From Bidens hawaiensis (lineage: Eukaryota; Streptophyta; Magnoliopsida; Asterales; Asteraceae), in NCBI GenBank assembly GCA_021521415.1, contig JAIQDT010000001.1:4712001-4776000 (forward strand): a DNA stretch of 64,000 bases, written 5' to 3'. Positions 21,836-32,818 of this stretch are shown piece after piece. Position 1 is the stretch's first letter; each line of letters begins with the position of its first letter. A model generated the notes under the pieces. That model searched no databases, was not told the origin of the DNA, and saw only the letters and a program-made list of their open reading frames with translations. The translations under genes were made by a program, and so were the position numbers.

Positions 21836-23100
21836 ATGTACATGTAGATATGCAAACGAGCAAGTTTAGTTTGTAATTCTGTATGTTGATGACATTTTGC
21901 TAGCCACAATTGATCTTGATATATATCATCGAACCAAGTTTCTCTCTTAAAACTTGAAAGGTAAGAATGAGGCAATACATGTGCAGAAATTGATGTCTTC
22001 AAAAGCTTATACGTGCCAATACAGTCTTCACTTTAATATATTTAAGATACTAAAGGTTCTTTGGCCAATTGGATAAGACGTTTTTTCAAGAGATGTGAAT
22101 TAAAGTTTTTAAGTGAATTACTTTTAAAAAACAATATGTAAGATGGATAAATCTCCATCACCGATACCTGCAGTTTCATTTCAAAAAGATCAAATGAATT
22201 TGAAGAATGAAAAACGAAAATCATGAAAGGTAAGCATTTTAAACTTTTAATGAAGTTTAGCATTTTGATAATTTAAGGGTGCATACATATCTATGATTTT
22301 CCACTTACTTAATTCATTTGCATTAAATTTTCTATTTCTAGAAATAGAATGATGTTTAATTAAGAGATTGATCTTAGTTTAGGTAATAATGTTTATGTTT
22401 ATTATTATTATTTTGGATTCGAGCATCATGTAAGGGGCTAAACAAAGAAACCTAAATGATCCATAAATCCATAATCGACAAAAGAGACCGATTAACCGAA
22501 CCGAATGAATAGGCTTTTACTCTTGGTTCGGGTTACTGTTTCGGTTTATCATACGATAACGACCAAAGTTAACCAAACCAACTTTCTAAACAATATTTTC
22601 TTGGCAACAATCTTCCAGAAAAATATGGTTTACCAAATCTAGAATTTTGTCGAGAGACTAACATATCCATTTTGGTATGATTCCTATTTTCCTGAACAAA
22701 TGGGCACAGATTCATTTGGATTCGATTTCCAAGTCACATTCTAACCAAAAGATCAATTTTTGTAGCCCGGCCAAGATATATGGTTCGGTTATTAGCCGAA
22801 AAACGAAACCCTCCGAATTTCAAAACTCTGTAACCATTCCAATCCAACCTTAACCCATGCAGTACTATTTCTTGCATTTTCTTTTCATGTATTTCTGTAT
22901 TTTCTTTCCTATATTTTCTAATTTTGTAGGTTGTGTTATGTTAGCTTTTTTTATACTCATCTATATAATTTATTTAAAATTCATCTTTATATATAAATTT
23001 TATTCATGATTTAAAACCTCCTATATCTTATTATCTATTTATATCTAGTCATAATAATAACTCATTGTTGCTTTTTGTTATTATTTTATCTTTTTGTTTC
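21836..23100. other. Unassigned intergenic DNA with a GGTTCGGTT-rich patch
   Basis: No gene is recognised. Between 22480 and 22810 words like AACCGAACC and GGTTCGG recur on both strands, as in degenerate MITEs, but no clean ends are seen. Confidence 0.4.
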
Positions 23101-23109
23101 ACTGTAAAA

Positions 23110-23954
23110 GAGTAAAGTGTCATTTCGTCCATGTGCTTTGGCAAATAATGCGAAGTTAGTCCAAAAAGTTTATTTTTGCTTATGGACCATCCACGTTTCA
23201 TAGTTTTTGCCAATTACATCCAAATCACTAACCTCGTTAAATTTAATCATTAAGTCAGGGGTAGACATATATTTTCACTATTTCTTTATTATTATAATTA
23301 TTATTTCAGTGAACTGTGGTTTTCGTCCTTGTGGTTTGTCCAAATCTGCGGTTTTAGTTCAGTACTTTTAAATTTGCAATTTTCTTCCCTACGGTTTCAT
23401 TTCACTTGCAATTAAACTCGAATTCACTAACTCGTTAAGTCTCGTCATTAAACTCATTAACGTGCCCTTCACGTAAGGGATAATTTTGTTCCTTCTTTTT
23501 TTCCCAAATACACCCTGGCCCCTCTTGTGAGGGGGCTTGTGAATTAGGACTGAGGTTTATTTGGAGAGAAAAACGACAAATCTAGTCGTCACGCAAGAGG
23601 CACGCAGATGGGTTAACGACCAAACTTAACGATGTCAATAAATTCGGGTTTAATTGCAAGTGAAATGAAACTACAATGATTAAAATTGCAAACTTGAAAC
23701 TATTGGACTAAAACCACAGATTTGGAGAAACCACAAGGACGAAAACCACAGTTCACTGAAATAAGTATTATTATAAAAAAAGAGTGAAAAGGCATGTCTA
23801 CCACTGACTTAACAATTAAATTTAACAAAGTTAGTGATTTGGATGTAATTGGCAAGAACTGGGAAACGTAGATGGTCCATATGCAAAAAAACAAATTTTT
23901 GGACTAAATATGCATTATTTGTCAAATCAAAAGGACAAAAATGGCGCTTTACTC
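23110..23954. mobile_element. Mutator-type foldback element, 845 bp, 9-bp TSD
   Basis: The two halves are inverted copies along most of their length. GAGTAAAGTGTCATTT at 23110 mirrors AAATGGCGCTTTACTC ending at 23954, and CAGTGAACTGTGGTTTTCGT mirrors ACGAAAACCACAGTTCACTG further in. ACTGTAAAA (23101-23109) and ACTATAAAA (23955-23963) form a 9-bp duplication with one mismatch, the Mutator signature. No transposase. Confidence 0.8.
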
Positions 23955-24057
23955 ACTATAAAATATAGAGATAAGGAAATGGTTATTTTATAGTGAACTA
24001 GGGTTTTACCCGGCGCGTTGCGCCGGGACAGGTTGGTAAAAACCTGAGTGGAGGTAA

Positions 24058-25092
24058 TGTCACACCCCAACCTACGGTGGAAACGCCGGGGCGTAACTGA
24101 TTGCTCACAGCTTTTCAAAGGTTACTATCAAACAATAATATAAGTTTCGATATCTATTAAATTTTATTAAATAGTCAAGTACATCAAACTCATAAGTAAA
24201 CAAGTAAAATAAACATTCAAAATTCAATCCTTGTATCTTATTCTCTAACATGCATCCTATGTTGCTTCAAACAATCTTGATAATCACATCACACGATAAC
24301 CTGCATATGCGTTGAAAATAAAGTAGATTTGTCAACATAAGGTTGAGTGAGTAAATCACCAGATTTGAGACACCATATAATAATAACTAAAAGTGCAAAA
24401 TGTTCATGTGAGATAAACAGATAAGCCATAGCACATAACAGGCAAACAATTATAAGGAAAGCAAACCATAAAGAAAGGGCTCAACCAATCCATATAATGG
24501 ACATTGGTTACCAAGCAAGGACTAAACCGTGCCATAAAAATGGACATCGGTTGCCGAAATAAGCAAATAGCATTCAAACAAAGCAAGCAAGCAAATAGCA
24601 AGTTAGGCAAACTGATAAACACACAAGGATAAACAGTTGCGATTGAGTACTATATAATATAAAAATATATACGAACGCATATGTCCCCAAAACGGTTAAA
24701 AATAAGTAAAAGAACGGGAGTGAAATACTCACCTGATCGGAGGAACGAAATATAAATGATGAGGAAATGAGAACGATAAATCCTTTGGATATACCGTCAA
24801 AGATTCCTAGTTAGATAATGATAATATGAAATCAATTATAAATGATGTAACGTAATTTAATGAATTAAGATTTAGATGCGATTAGAGTTATGTTTTGGAT
24901 TAAGATGTTTATTAATTGATCGATTAATCTCTACGGTCATTGTTATTAATAGTTTTATTAATTATAAATTCCCTAATAATTACCTATGATATAATATTAA
25001 ATACTTTGATAATTAAGATATAAGATATGGTTGTAATAATAAAACATAAATAAATATTTAAATATACAAACTAAATAAAATAATTTAATTTG

Positions 25093-25130
<38 letters not shown>

Positions 25131-26271
25131 CATGTTTATAAAGACGTTCAATGATGACGAAACGTGAATCAGAGTATCGAGTTTTAAATTAAAAGAATTA
25201 CATTTACTATTATTATTAAAATATACATACATACATACATACATACACACACACATAACGAAAGCTTTTAACGGGATTTTGACAAAAACGTAACCTAACG
25301 AGGTCGGCTTGATAATATAATGTTTATTTTGTATTTAATATTAATATATAATAAATTTATAAACTTTAAAATAATTAACAAAAAGTTAAGGACAAAATTA
25401 GACTGGCCAGGGCTCGAACACGCGCACCTGGCCGGCTCACTGGCGGACCAGCTAAGCTAAGAGTGCAAGTGGTTAGAAGATCAATGGAAAGCTTTATATT
25501 CCAAATAACAGTTCACCCCAAACCCTTTTAAACCCTAAATCCAAAATCAAGCGATCTGATATGTTTTAGTTTAATTAACCATGAGGTTATTATAAAATGA
25601 TGAACGATGAACTGGAATACATGATGAATTACCTTATACGCCGATGGATTGAGGTGTTAATGGTTCGTTTATGCGCCGGCAATAACAATGAACAGATTAA
25701 CGATTCAGCAAGCGGGATAATGTAATTGATTATATAGGTTAGATAGGCGATGATTTGATGATGTGTCTGGGAGGATTAATTGAATTATCATCGATGTTTA
25801 ATGTGTTTATGATTTACGAGTTATACCCGATTCGTTAATAAGTAAATTCGAATCACACTGATCATAGTTTCCTAATTAATTACGTCGGTGAGGTTCGTTT
25901 TACGCGTACAAACGATCTAAACAAATCAATTCCCAATATACCACGAAGATTATTGATCAAGTAAGGAATTAGGTCACGGGTCTGGTGTCCGGTTAGGTAT
26001 ACGGGTATGGTGGATGGTTAATGGGTTTGGGTAATATATTTATATCAGATTTGCAAATAGGTCCCTCCAGTATAGAGATGGAAACAAAAGGGGTTAAAAG
26101 TATAGTTTTGGGTAAAAATGGTCATAATGTATAAGTTATATATATAAATATGTAAATAATTAAACAATATTACCATAAAAATTAATTAACTCGATATTTT
26201 TTATTTGATAAAATAACCCGAACGTAAAAGCGGGTCGGGTTATTTAAAATGAATAAGACCGAGTTGTTACA
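24058..26271 (+). repeat. Solo LTR, 2.2 kb, TSD GGTAA
   Basis: Starts TGTCACACCCC and ends GAGTTGTTACA. GGTAA is present at 24053-24057 and at 26272-26276. No internal domain, so it formed by LTR-LTR recombination. It contains (AT)n at about 25097-25129, (ACAT)n at about 25223-25255 and a tRNA-like segment at 25401-25465. Relatives are at 57639-59220 (+) and about 60170-60842 (-). Confidence 0.9.
25401..25465 (-). other. tRNA-like segment with pol III A and B boxes inside the LTR
   Basis: The minus strand reads TTAGCTTAGCTGG (A-box consensus, 25448-25460) and then GTGTTCGAGCCC (B-box consensus, 25410-25420) at about tRNA spacing. The related LTR at 57639 has a diverged version at 58849-58912 (AGCAGTTGGTT; GCAGGTTCAGTTC). 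It is not a functional tRNA gene: the arms are incomplete. Either a tRNA-derived relic or a chance match kept by descent. Confidence 0.4.
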
Positions 26272-27467
26272 GGTAAAACCCATGCGACGGTAAGTCAACG
26301 TTAATTAGGTCGGTTTTGGTTATGTGCCTTATTGTACCGAAACTAAAACCAAAAATAAAACAAAAAAATACAAAAATTGAGGTGGAGCGGTAAGGTGGCG
26401 TCGTTCAAGAGTTAGTAAAACCCGACCGTTGTCGATCCCGGGCGATGAGGCATCGAGTTTACGCAAATTTTATAGTTTTCATTACAGTGCCCGAACTATA
26501 ACAAAAAGCGTGATTCTATGCGAATTCGGTCGTTTTTCATCACGTTCGTTATGATGCTGGAACTAAAACCAATATATATATACACACACACACAAAAACA
26601 AAAAAAAATGTCCTCACCAATAAAGTGTCGTCGGACTCTTTTTTATATTAACATTATACCAAACAAAATAGAAAAAATGTCATCACCAATAAAGTGCCGC
26701 AAGGCTTTTATTTATATTAACATGTGGAGCCAGTGGCCCAATGAGCCAAATTCGCGTAACCTCGCAGTCGCAATCCAATGTTTTTTCCTCATGAGTTATT
26801 TTTGTCCATCGGTTCTAGACGAATCAGCGTCTATTCAAGGCCACAACGTGCATGTATTTTTTTTGTTTTCGCCATGGTCTTTTTTATGTAAATATGTTAA
26901 TTTGTTGTATTTTGAGTGTGGACGAATTAACTTATGGCTTTAATTTAGAGTCGTAATCTGATACCAACCGAACCAATGTCGGTTCACCATCACAACACGT
27001 GGTTTTATATGTGCGATTTAGTCTAAACAACATCGATTCCGACTAAATTTGCGTTAGTTCACAAATGTAACGACACCAAAACTCTTATTTTTATTAATAT
27101 ATTAAAAAAAACACATAAAATAACTAACTAAAAAAACTCATGTTCAAGAAAGGGTGCCTTCGGGCGGGTGAGTCAACTAGGTTTTACCAGGATCGTCAAG
27201 TCAAACTCGGATGCCAGCGTGGATCTCGATCATGTCAACATAGTTGGGCTGAGTGGGGTGGCGGGGAGGCGGCGTGTTCGCGCAGTGAGATAACTTAACT
27301 GTGAAAGTCACCGTTCGATAAAAAAAACAGTTCGATAAAAAAGGGTGCCCAGCCTGCCTCGAACTTGCATCAAGTTTTCTTATTTTTCTAAGCATTTACC
27401 AACCTCATAACAACCAACTCACCAACATATCATAATTGATTAAATATCCAAATTATTATTGTTATTA

Positions 27468-28462
27468 TCTATATAGAGTAAAAGAGAAATTTGGTGCCAC
27501 AAGTGGGTACTTTTAGTTTTTATATATGTATTAATGGTTTTGAAAGAAAATAAATGCATTGATGTTGGCTGGGTGGTTAAGCTGTGAAGGAAATGTCTTT
27601 GTAATGGTTTGGAACCCTGGTTTGGTTTGTACCGGTTTTGAAAGAAAATATGTTTATTTTTGTTTTTTTAGTTCTGGTATCATAACGTACGTGACGGAGA
27701 CTAACCAAATTTATGTAGACTCATCGCCTCAACGCTCGGGTTTTACCAAAGCTCGAGCTTTAATGACCGATGCAACCTCATTGGTACACCTCAGTTTTTA
27801 AATTGTTTTTTAGTTTGATGCCATAACGCACCTAACCAAAATTGACCGAATTTGTGTCGACTTACCGCTTTAAAGGCGGAACTCATAATGTTTAGGTTTT
27901 ACCGACGCCCCTAAAAGGGTTAAATGTTTATAAATTTGAAGTCTTAATTTCAACATTTGATTAAAATAAGGCTTATATACTTTTAAGAGTTAGTATTTGC
28001 ATTTTATATCTTGAATCCGTATGTTCATGTTCGTTCCATATTATGTATTTTTAGAACCGTCCATTAAATTCACAAAAAATAAATCGTAAATAACCGAAAA
28101 AGTTACGATATCGTAACGCAAGCCTTTGACCGGGAACCATTTTTTCTGTTTTTTCTTTTGGTGTAGTTCTGGTACAGTAACAAGCATGACAGAAACCGAC
28201 TAAATTCGCGCAGACTCACTAACTCAACACTCGGGACCGTCAACGCTCGGGTTCGATAAACACCCACATTTTATCGACTGACGTCACCCAATTGGTTCAC
28301 CTCAATTTTTATATATATGATTTGTTGTTTTAGTGCTGGTATCATAACGAGTAACCGAACAAATTTTTTTGTTTTAGTTCCGGTACTGTTACGAACGTAG
28401 TCAATACTATGTCTGGGTTTTATCGACCGATTTTCTCGCACAACGCGCGGGTAACTCACTAG
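27468..28462 (+). mobile_element. Non-autonomous Helitron, 995 bp
   Basis: The 5' end is TCTATATAGAGTAAAAGAG after an A at 27467. The 3' end is CGCACAACGCGCGGGTAACT then CACTAG, followed by T at 28463. This fits A|TC...CTAG|T insertion. No Rep/helicase. Sequence following the 3' end starts like another 5' end (ATATAGTAAAACACAATTTT then GGCGCCGC). Confidence 0.65.
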
Positions 28463-29447
28463 TATATAGTAAAACACAATTTTGGCGCCGCTAGCATCTA
28501 ATTGGATCAAGTGGCGGTCTGTCACTGGTCCATGCAATTTGCTTTTTCTTTTTTGTTTTTTAATGTTTTAGGTCTGGTAGCGTAACGAATGTAACGAAAA
28601 AGACTAATATTATACAGACCGGCTGCCTCAAAGTTGGGAGTGACAAAAATCGGGTTTTACCAATGTCCGAGTTTCACCGCCTGATGCCAACTTGCCTGTT
28701 CACCTCGATTTTTTTAAAAAAAATTTAGTCTCTGTATCGTAATGAACGTAACTGAAATCAATCGAACCTGTTCACCTCCATTTTTTTTTAATTTTTTTAG
28801 TCTCGGTATCGTAATGAACGTAACCGAAATCGATCGAATTCGATTCGACTCACTTCCTCAACGCAGGGATCGACAACGCTTGGGTTTTATTAATTATATA
28901 TAATAAATTTTTGGGTTTTATTAATTATATATAATAATTTTTATGTTTTTTTATGATTTAGTTTTGGTACCATAATGAATATAACGAAAAAGACTAATAC
29001 TATATATACTCTTTTATAGTAAATGTCAACTTTGGTGCCGCAAGCCCGTAATTGGCCACTTTGCGGCACCCTATTGGTTGGAATTTTTTTTTGTTCTTTT
29101 AGTTTCGGCCCGCAATGAAAATGTAACGAATACCTACCGAATGTGAATTTTGTTTTTGCTCTTTTTTTTCATTACTTTGTTTTAGTTACGATATTTGTCA
29201 AACTCGACGTTAACCGACCGAATTTAAGTAGACTCACAGAGTTTTGTTTTAGTTTCGGTACGTAATAAAAACCGACTGAATGCTAATTTTGTTTTTTTAG
29301 TTCCGTTACCGTAACGAACATGATGAAAATCGACTGAATTCGCGTAGACCCAACTGCCTTAACGCCCGGGATCGATAACGGTCGGAATTTATCAACATTC
29401 GAGTTTTGCCGATTGACACGACACCATTGGTTCACCCCATTTTTTAG

Positions 29448-29858
29448 TGTAGGTTCCCAGCCGGATCTACACGAGATATCTCGTTCTACGTAGGTGCGGA
29501 ATCCCTACGTAAGACGTTACGAGCGTAGAAGTTGATACGATTAAACACACGTTACAATGAACAAATACTCGTTATATTGCAACCGGAAACACGTGATATC
29601 AATCACAAATACTGGACAACTCGTACACAAATGACTCGAATGTTAACTGAATTATGAAAACAGCCGTAACCTAAAGGCTTATATAATCACGACAACTTCG
29701 CCTGGCATGTTCAGGCGAAGTTGTCCCTAACTTCGCTTGTCTAACAAGTTCGCCTATATCAGCGAACTTGTTAGCTAACTTCGCTTACATAAAATACAAA
29801 ACATTACAAACTCAATTACAGACACTAGACACTGAACTACTGACATCATGCACCAACA
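29448..29858 (-). repeat. 3' LTR of the Sirevirus-like element
   Basis: 411 bp, TGTAGGTTCCC to CACCAACA. Contains one GGCGAAGTT-6 nt-AACTTCGCT dyad (29714-29737) and two further AACTTCG words. Confidence 0.95.
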
Positions 29859-29869
29859 GACTCCCCCTT
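29859..29869 (-). promoter_or_regulatory. Polypurine tract
   Basis: AAGGGGGAGTC on the minus strand, directly next to the 3' LTR. It primes plus-strand DNA synthesis in this class. Confidence 0.8.
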
Positions 29870-29938
29870 GGCAGTAGCTTCATCTCTTTAGCTTCAAACA
29901 CGTGTCTTGTAATCTTCAACAATCTTGCATCTTCATCT

Positions 29939-32818
29939 TTAAGCATCAACTCCTTCGCGTACAAAAACTGATACAACTCTTTGATATTTCTTCGCTTCGT
30001 CTTTCCAAGCAGGAATATAAAATATTTTCTTCTCATTCAGCACCTGCAGATCAGCTTGTGACAAGTTCACTAGATGCATCGGATCATACACTCTTAGCAG
30101 CTCTTGTTCATCTTCGTCCTCCATTACTGCTTCAGCTGTCTCACAATCTACATACCACCACTTCAGGTCTTTCAGCACATCCTTGGGCATTAGTTTCATC
30201 GGCACTTCTTTAAGGCACCGGATCGGCTTATACTTCATAATCATCCAAGGTTTGCCATCTGCTCTCAATCCTCGATCTTTGTCTTCAATAAGTTTTTCCT
30301 TTTGTGGTTTCAACAGCTCGAACTTCTTCTCTTTTATGCTTTCCTTCCAAACAATCTTCCCAATGACTCTAGCCATATTATCATCACTTCGGTTTATCAA
30401 TCCCAATCTGGCTAAGTCTTTCACTTCACATTCTGGCAGTGTATTCAACGCTCTCAACAGCCTTTTGAAGTACTGAACACCATCATATCTTTTAATAACA
30501 AAGAGCCTCAACTGCTCATCGTATATCCAGCAAATAATCCCCTTTCTCGCTTCAGCATAGCCTCTAATGTTGTAACTCTTCTTAAACATTGTAGGGACCG
30601 CCGGTTTCTTCGTTTTTACGAACCACTGAGCATAGCCTTCTTTCCATCTAGGCTGTTCTTCCCATTCGGTCTCATCATTTCCAATCTTGTGACTCATATC
30701 TACCTTCTCGACTTCCGGTATCTCATGCTCCACATTCTCCTCTACTATCTCTCCCTCTTCTATCTCATCATCAATAATAATCTGTGCCCCAATCTTTTCT
30801 ATCTCCTCCACCGGTAGTACATCATCATCACCCATAAAGTCATCATCCATCTCCTCCACGTCCACTACCACCACATCATCACCACCAGCTGCACTTGTCG
30901 ACTCCCCCTGAGTTGTGGAAGTCCCAAGAGCTTGTACAGTTCTTGGCAACTCACCACCTGCACCTTTCGATGCATTGGGATCATCGTCTCTATCATTTCT
31001 CTTCTTGGTCCTCAGCTCATCGCCTTTGCAGCTCGTCTCCCCCTGAGATGCCAAGAACTCCTTCAAAGCATCTATGATTTTACCATGTTCTACCAGCAGG
31101 GACGACTGTATCTGATTCTCTGCAACTAGGCGTTGAATAGCCTGGGTCTGGATAAGATTAATCCTTGACTGTTCTGCCATGACCCGTTCAAGTGCTGCTG
31201 TTCGTTCTGAGTCTGATAAGGTTGCATCGAAATCAAACCTCAGATGAGATATATCTTGAGTGTACTGAGGAGGGATTTCCGATGTCACCGGGACCTCAGA
31301 AGTAGGCATAGACGTAACCGCAGGTGGTATCGTCACCGATAACCCTGCAGTGGCCACAACTGTCGACTCTATAAATCTTGCCACGACCTCCGTTGGAGTA
31401 AGAGTTGGAGGCGGCAACGATACAATCTCAGGAGCCGAAAGTTGGAATGAAGTGGGTGGGAGGCCAAATGAAGATGTAGTAGCCACCACGGGAACATCCG
31501 TGGCGCTTGGCCTTGTAACTTGCAATAATGAAGGGACCATAGTCATCCCGGACAGTACGGGTGGGGTGAAACGTACCACCCTCGAGCTCTCACCAGCTCC
31601 TGAACCTGCACCTGCCCGTTCCCTTCTTGATCTGCGAATCAATTGTTGTACTTCTTCCTCATAGTCTGACTCGCTGTCATCATCAGTTCTCTTTCGTTTC
31701 CCATGAGTTCGTTCCTGAGTTACCAAAATACGTCTCGCTTCGGCCAACTCATCATCAGAATCAGAATCAGCTACCGTTGTAGCTGGCCTAGCAACATTCA
31801 CACTCGAAACCTGTGCAACAGAGACTTGCACAATTTCCTCTGGGTCCACCCTCTCCATATCAAAGAATCCCTGACCGCCAAACTCTGCGTCAAGGTCTAC
31901 ATTCTCCTTCGGTGACACAACAGGAGCAGCAGGTATAGCTTGAGGTGCTCCTGCCTGTTGTGGTGCCGGGTCCCGAAACTCGTCCTCTCGAGCAGGCACA
32001 TACCCCGGGTTGATCAAGCACCCGAATAGTGGAGTATGTCGAGGTTTGCTCCTCGCACTGGAGGATCTGCATTGGGCGAAGATCCGTTTACTCACGCTCT
32101 CTACATATCTGATCGGGTGGCGCTGAGGTAGCGTTGGAGCAACATGATTCAAGATCATTTGGAGAAATCTTGGATACATGATAAATCTCTCACGCGCCAC
32201 CGCTCTTCGTTGTCGATCGATCTCGTAGAAGACCATCTGACTAAAGCTGTAACACTTATTATAAGTCAGAGCAGTCATCGCCGACTGCATGGTCGCGCCC
32301 ATGCCATCAGTGCCCGCCTTTCTCCCTGACATGCATACTATCATGACATGCATGAGAAAGCGCCACTGGTCAAGTAAAAACCCCTTCCTTCTCTGCGTAT
32401 CCCCCAAGGGACCAGAGTATCCCATACTCAAAAACGCTCCATCACGGAAAGGAGCTACAAAGTCTGTCGGGTCGTCTCTTGTCTCATCTCCGAAACGCAA
32501 AGCCGCCCGGATTTGTTCAGAAGAGAACTGAACAATCTGATTGTTGACCGTTGCGCGCATCACCGGGGGCTCGACGCGACAGTCATACTCCACAGTCTGC
32601 CAGAAATCCTCAATATTCGGCAAGGATATCGGCAGTGTTGTCGTAATTGCGTGGAATATGCGCGAGCGTAGTAAGAATGTGATGATTTCGCGGAAATCAT
32701 CAACTCCGCTCGCCTCCGGGTCTAATGTTATATACATGTTGTGACCCGGGAAGAACTGTCTTTGGTTGTCACCACCATCATCACCGCCTGCACCTCCTGC
32801 TCCAGCTACAGCAGCCAT
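29939..32818 (-). CDS. ORF3, extra 959-aa protein downstream of pol (unknown function)
   Basis: It is intact. The conserved N-terminal domain (about 25-290: FREIITFLLRSRIFHAI; NIEDFWQTVEYD; SSEQIRAALRFGDE; RFLMHVMIVCMSGRKAG; YPRFLQMILNHVAP) is also present in the decayed copy at 1-731. Then come a disordered Ser/Pro/Thr middle, a basic cluster GKRKRT at about 373-378 like a nuclear localisation signal, a short coiled coil at about 540-600, a strongly acidic stretch (DVEEMDDDFMGDDD), and a C-terminal domain with aromatic motifs (EGYAQWFVKTKKP; ICWIYDEQLRLFVIKRYDGV; DLKWWYVDCE). No signal peptide or membrane segment is visible, although this position is often called env-like in Sireviruses. After the stop, the overlapping frame 29862-30000 (ELYQFLYAKELMLKDED) looks more protein-like, so the C-terminus may be frameshifted. 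Confidence 0.85.
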   Translation of the reverse strand: MAAVAGAGGAGGDDGGDNQRQFFPGHNMYITLDPEASGVDDFREIITFLLRSRIFHAITTTLPISLPNIEDFWQTVEYDCRVEPPVMRATVNNQIVQFSSEQIRAALRFGDETRDDPTDFVAPFRDGAFLSMGYSGPLGDTQRRKGFLLDQWRFLMHVMIVCMSGRKAGTDGMGATMQSAMTALTYNKCYSFSQMVFYEIDRQRRAVARERFIMYPRFLQMILNHVAPTLPQRHPIRYVESVSKRIFAQCRSSSARSKPRHTPLFGCLINPGYVPAREDEFRDPAPQQAGAPQAIPAAPVVSPKENVDLDAEFGGQGFFDMERVDPEEIVQVSVAQVSSVNVARPATTVADSDSDDELAEARRILVTQERTHGKRKRTDDDSESDYEEEVQQLIRRSRRERAGAGSGAGESSRVVRFTPPVLSGMTMVPSLLQVTRPSATDVPVVATTSSFGLPPTSFQLSAPEIVSLPPPTLTPTEVVARFIESTVVATAGLSVTIPPAVTSMPTSEVPVTSEIPPQYTQDISHLRFDFDATLSDSERTAALERVMAEQSRINLIQTQAIQRLVAENQIQSSLLVEHGKIIDALKEFLASQGETSCKGDELRTKKRNDRDDDPNASKGAGGELPRTVQALGTSTTQGESTSAAGGDDVVVVDVEEMDDDFMGDDDVLPVEEIEKIGAQIIIDDEIEEGEIVEENVEHEIPEVEKVDMSHKIGNDETEWEEQPRWKEGYAQWFVKTKKPAVPTMFKKSYNIRGYAEARKGIICWIYDEQLRLFVIKRYDGVQYFKRLLRALNTLPECEVKDLARLGLINRSDDNMARVIGKIVWKESIKEKKFELLKPQKEKLIEDKDRGLRADGKPWMIMKYKPIRCLKEVPMKLMPKDVLKDLKWWYVDCETAEAVMEDEDEQELLRVYDPMHLVNLSQADLQVLNEKKIFYIPAWKDEAKKYQRVVSVFVREGVDA

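Larger units (their letters stand above)
23998..27467 (-). mobile_element. Helitron, minus-strand 3' end at 23998, interrupted by a solo LTR
   Basis: CTAG at 23998-24001 is followed on the + strand by GGTTTTACCCGGCGCGTTGC and GCCGGG: a perfect 8-bp GC hairpin (CCCGGCGC, GTT, GCGCCGGG) next to CTAG, the Helitron 3' terminus on the minus strand. The body continues beyond the solo LTR from 26277 with ACCGACC/TACCGAAAC phrases shared with 27500-29400 and 41800-42900. No Rep/helicase ORF. The right-hand 5' end is not identified. Confidence 0.65.

Noticed and set aside
25401..25465. Functional tRNA gene
   Set aside because: A and B boxes are present, but the acceptor and anticodon arms do not fold convincingly by eye. 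Kept only as a tRNA-like segment.
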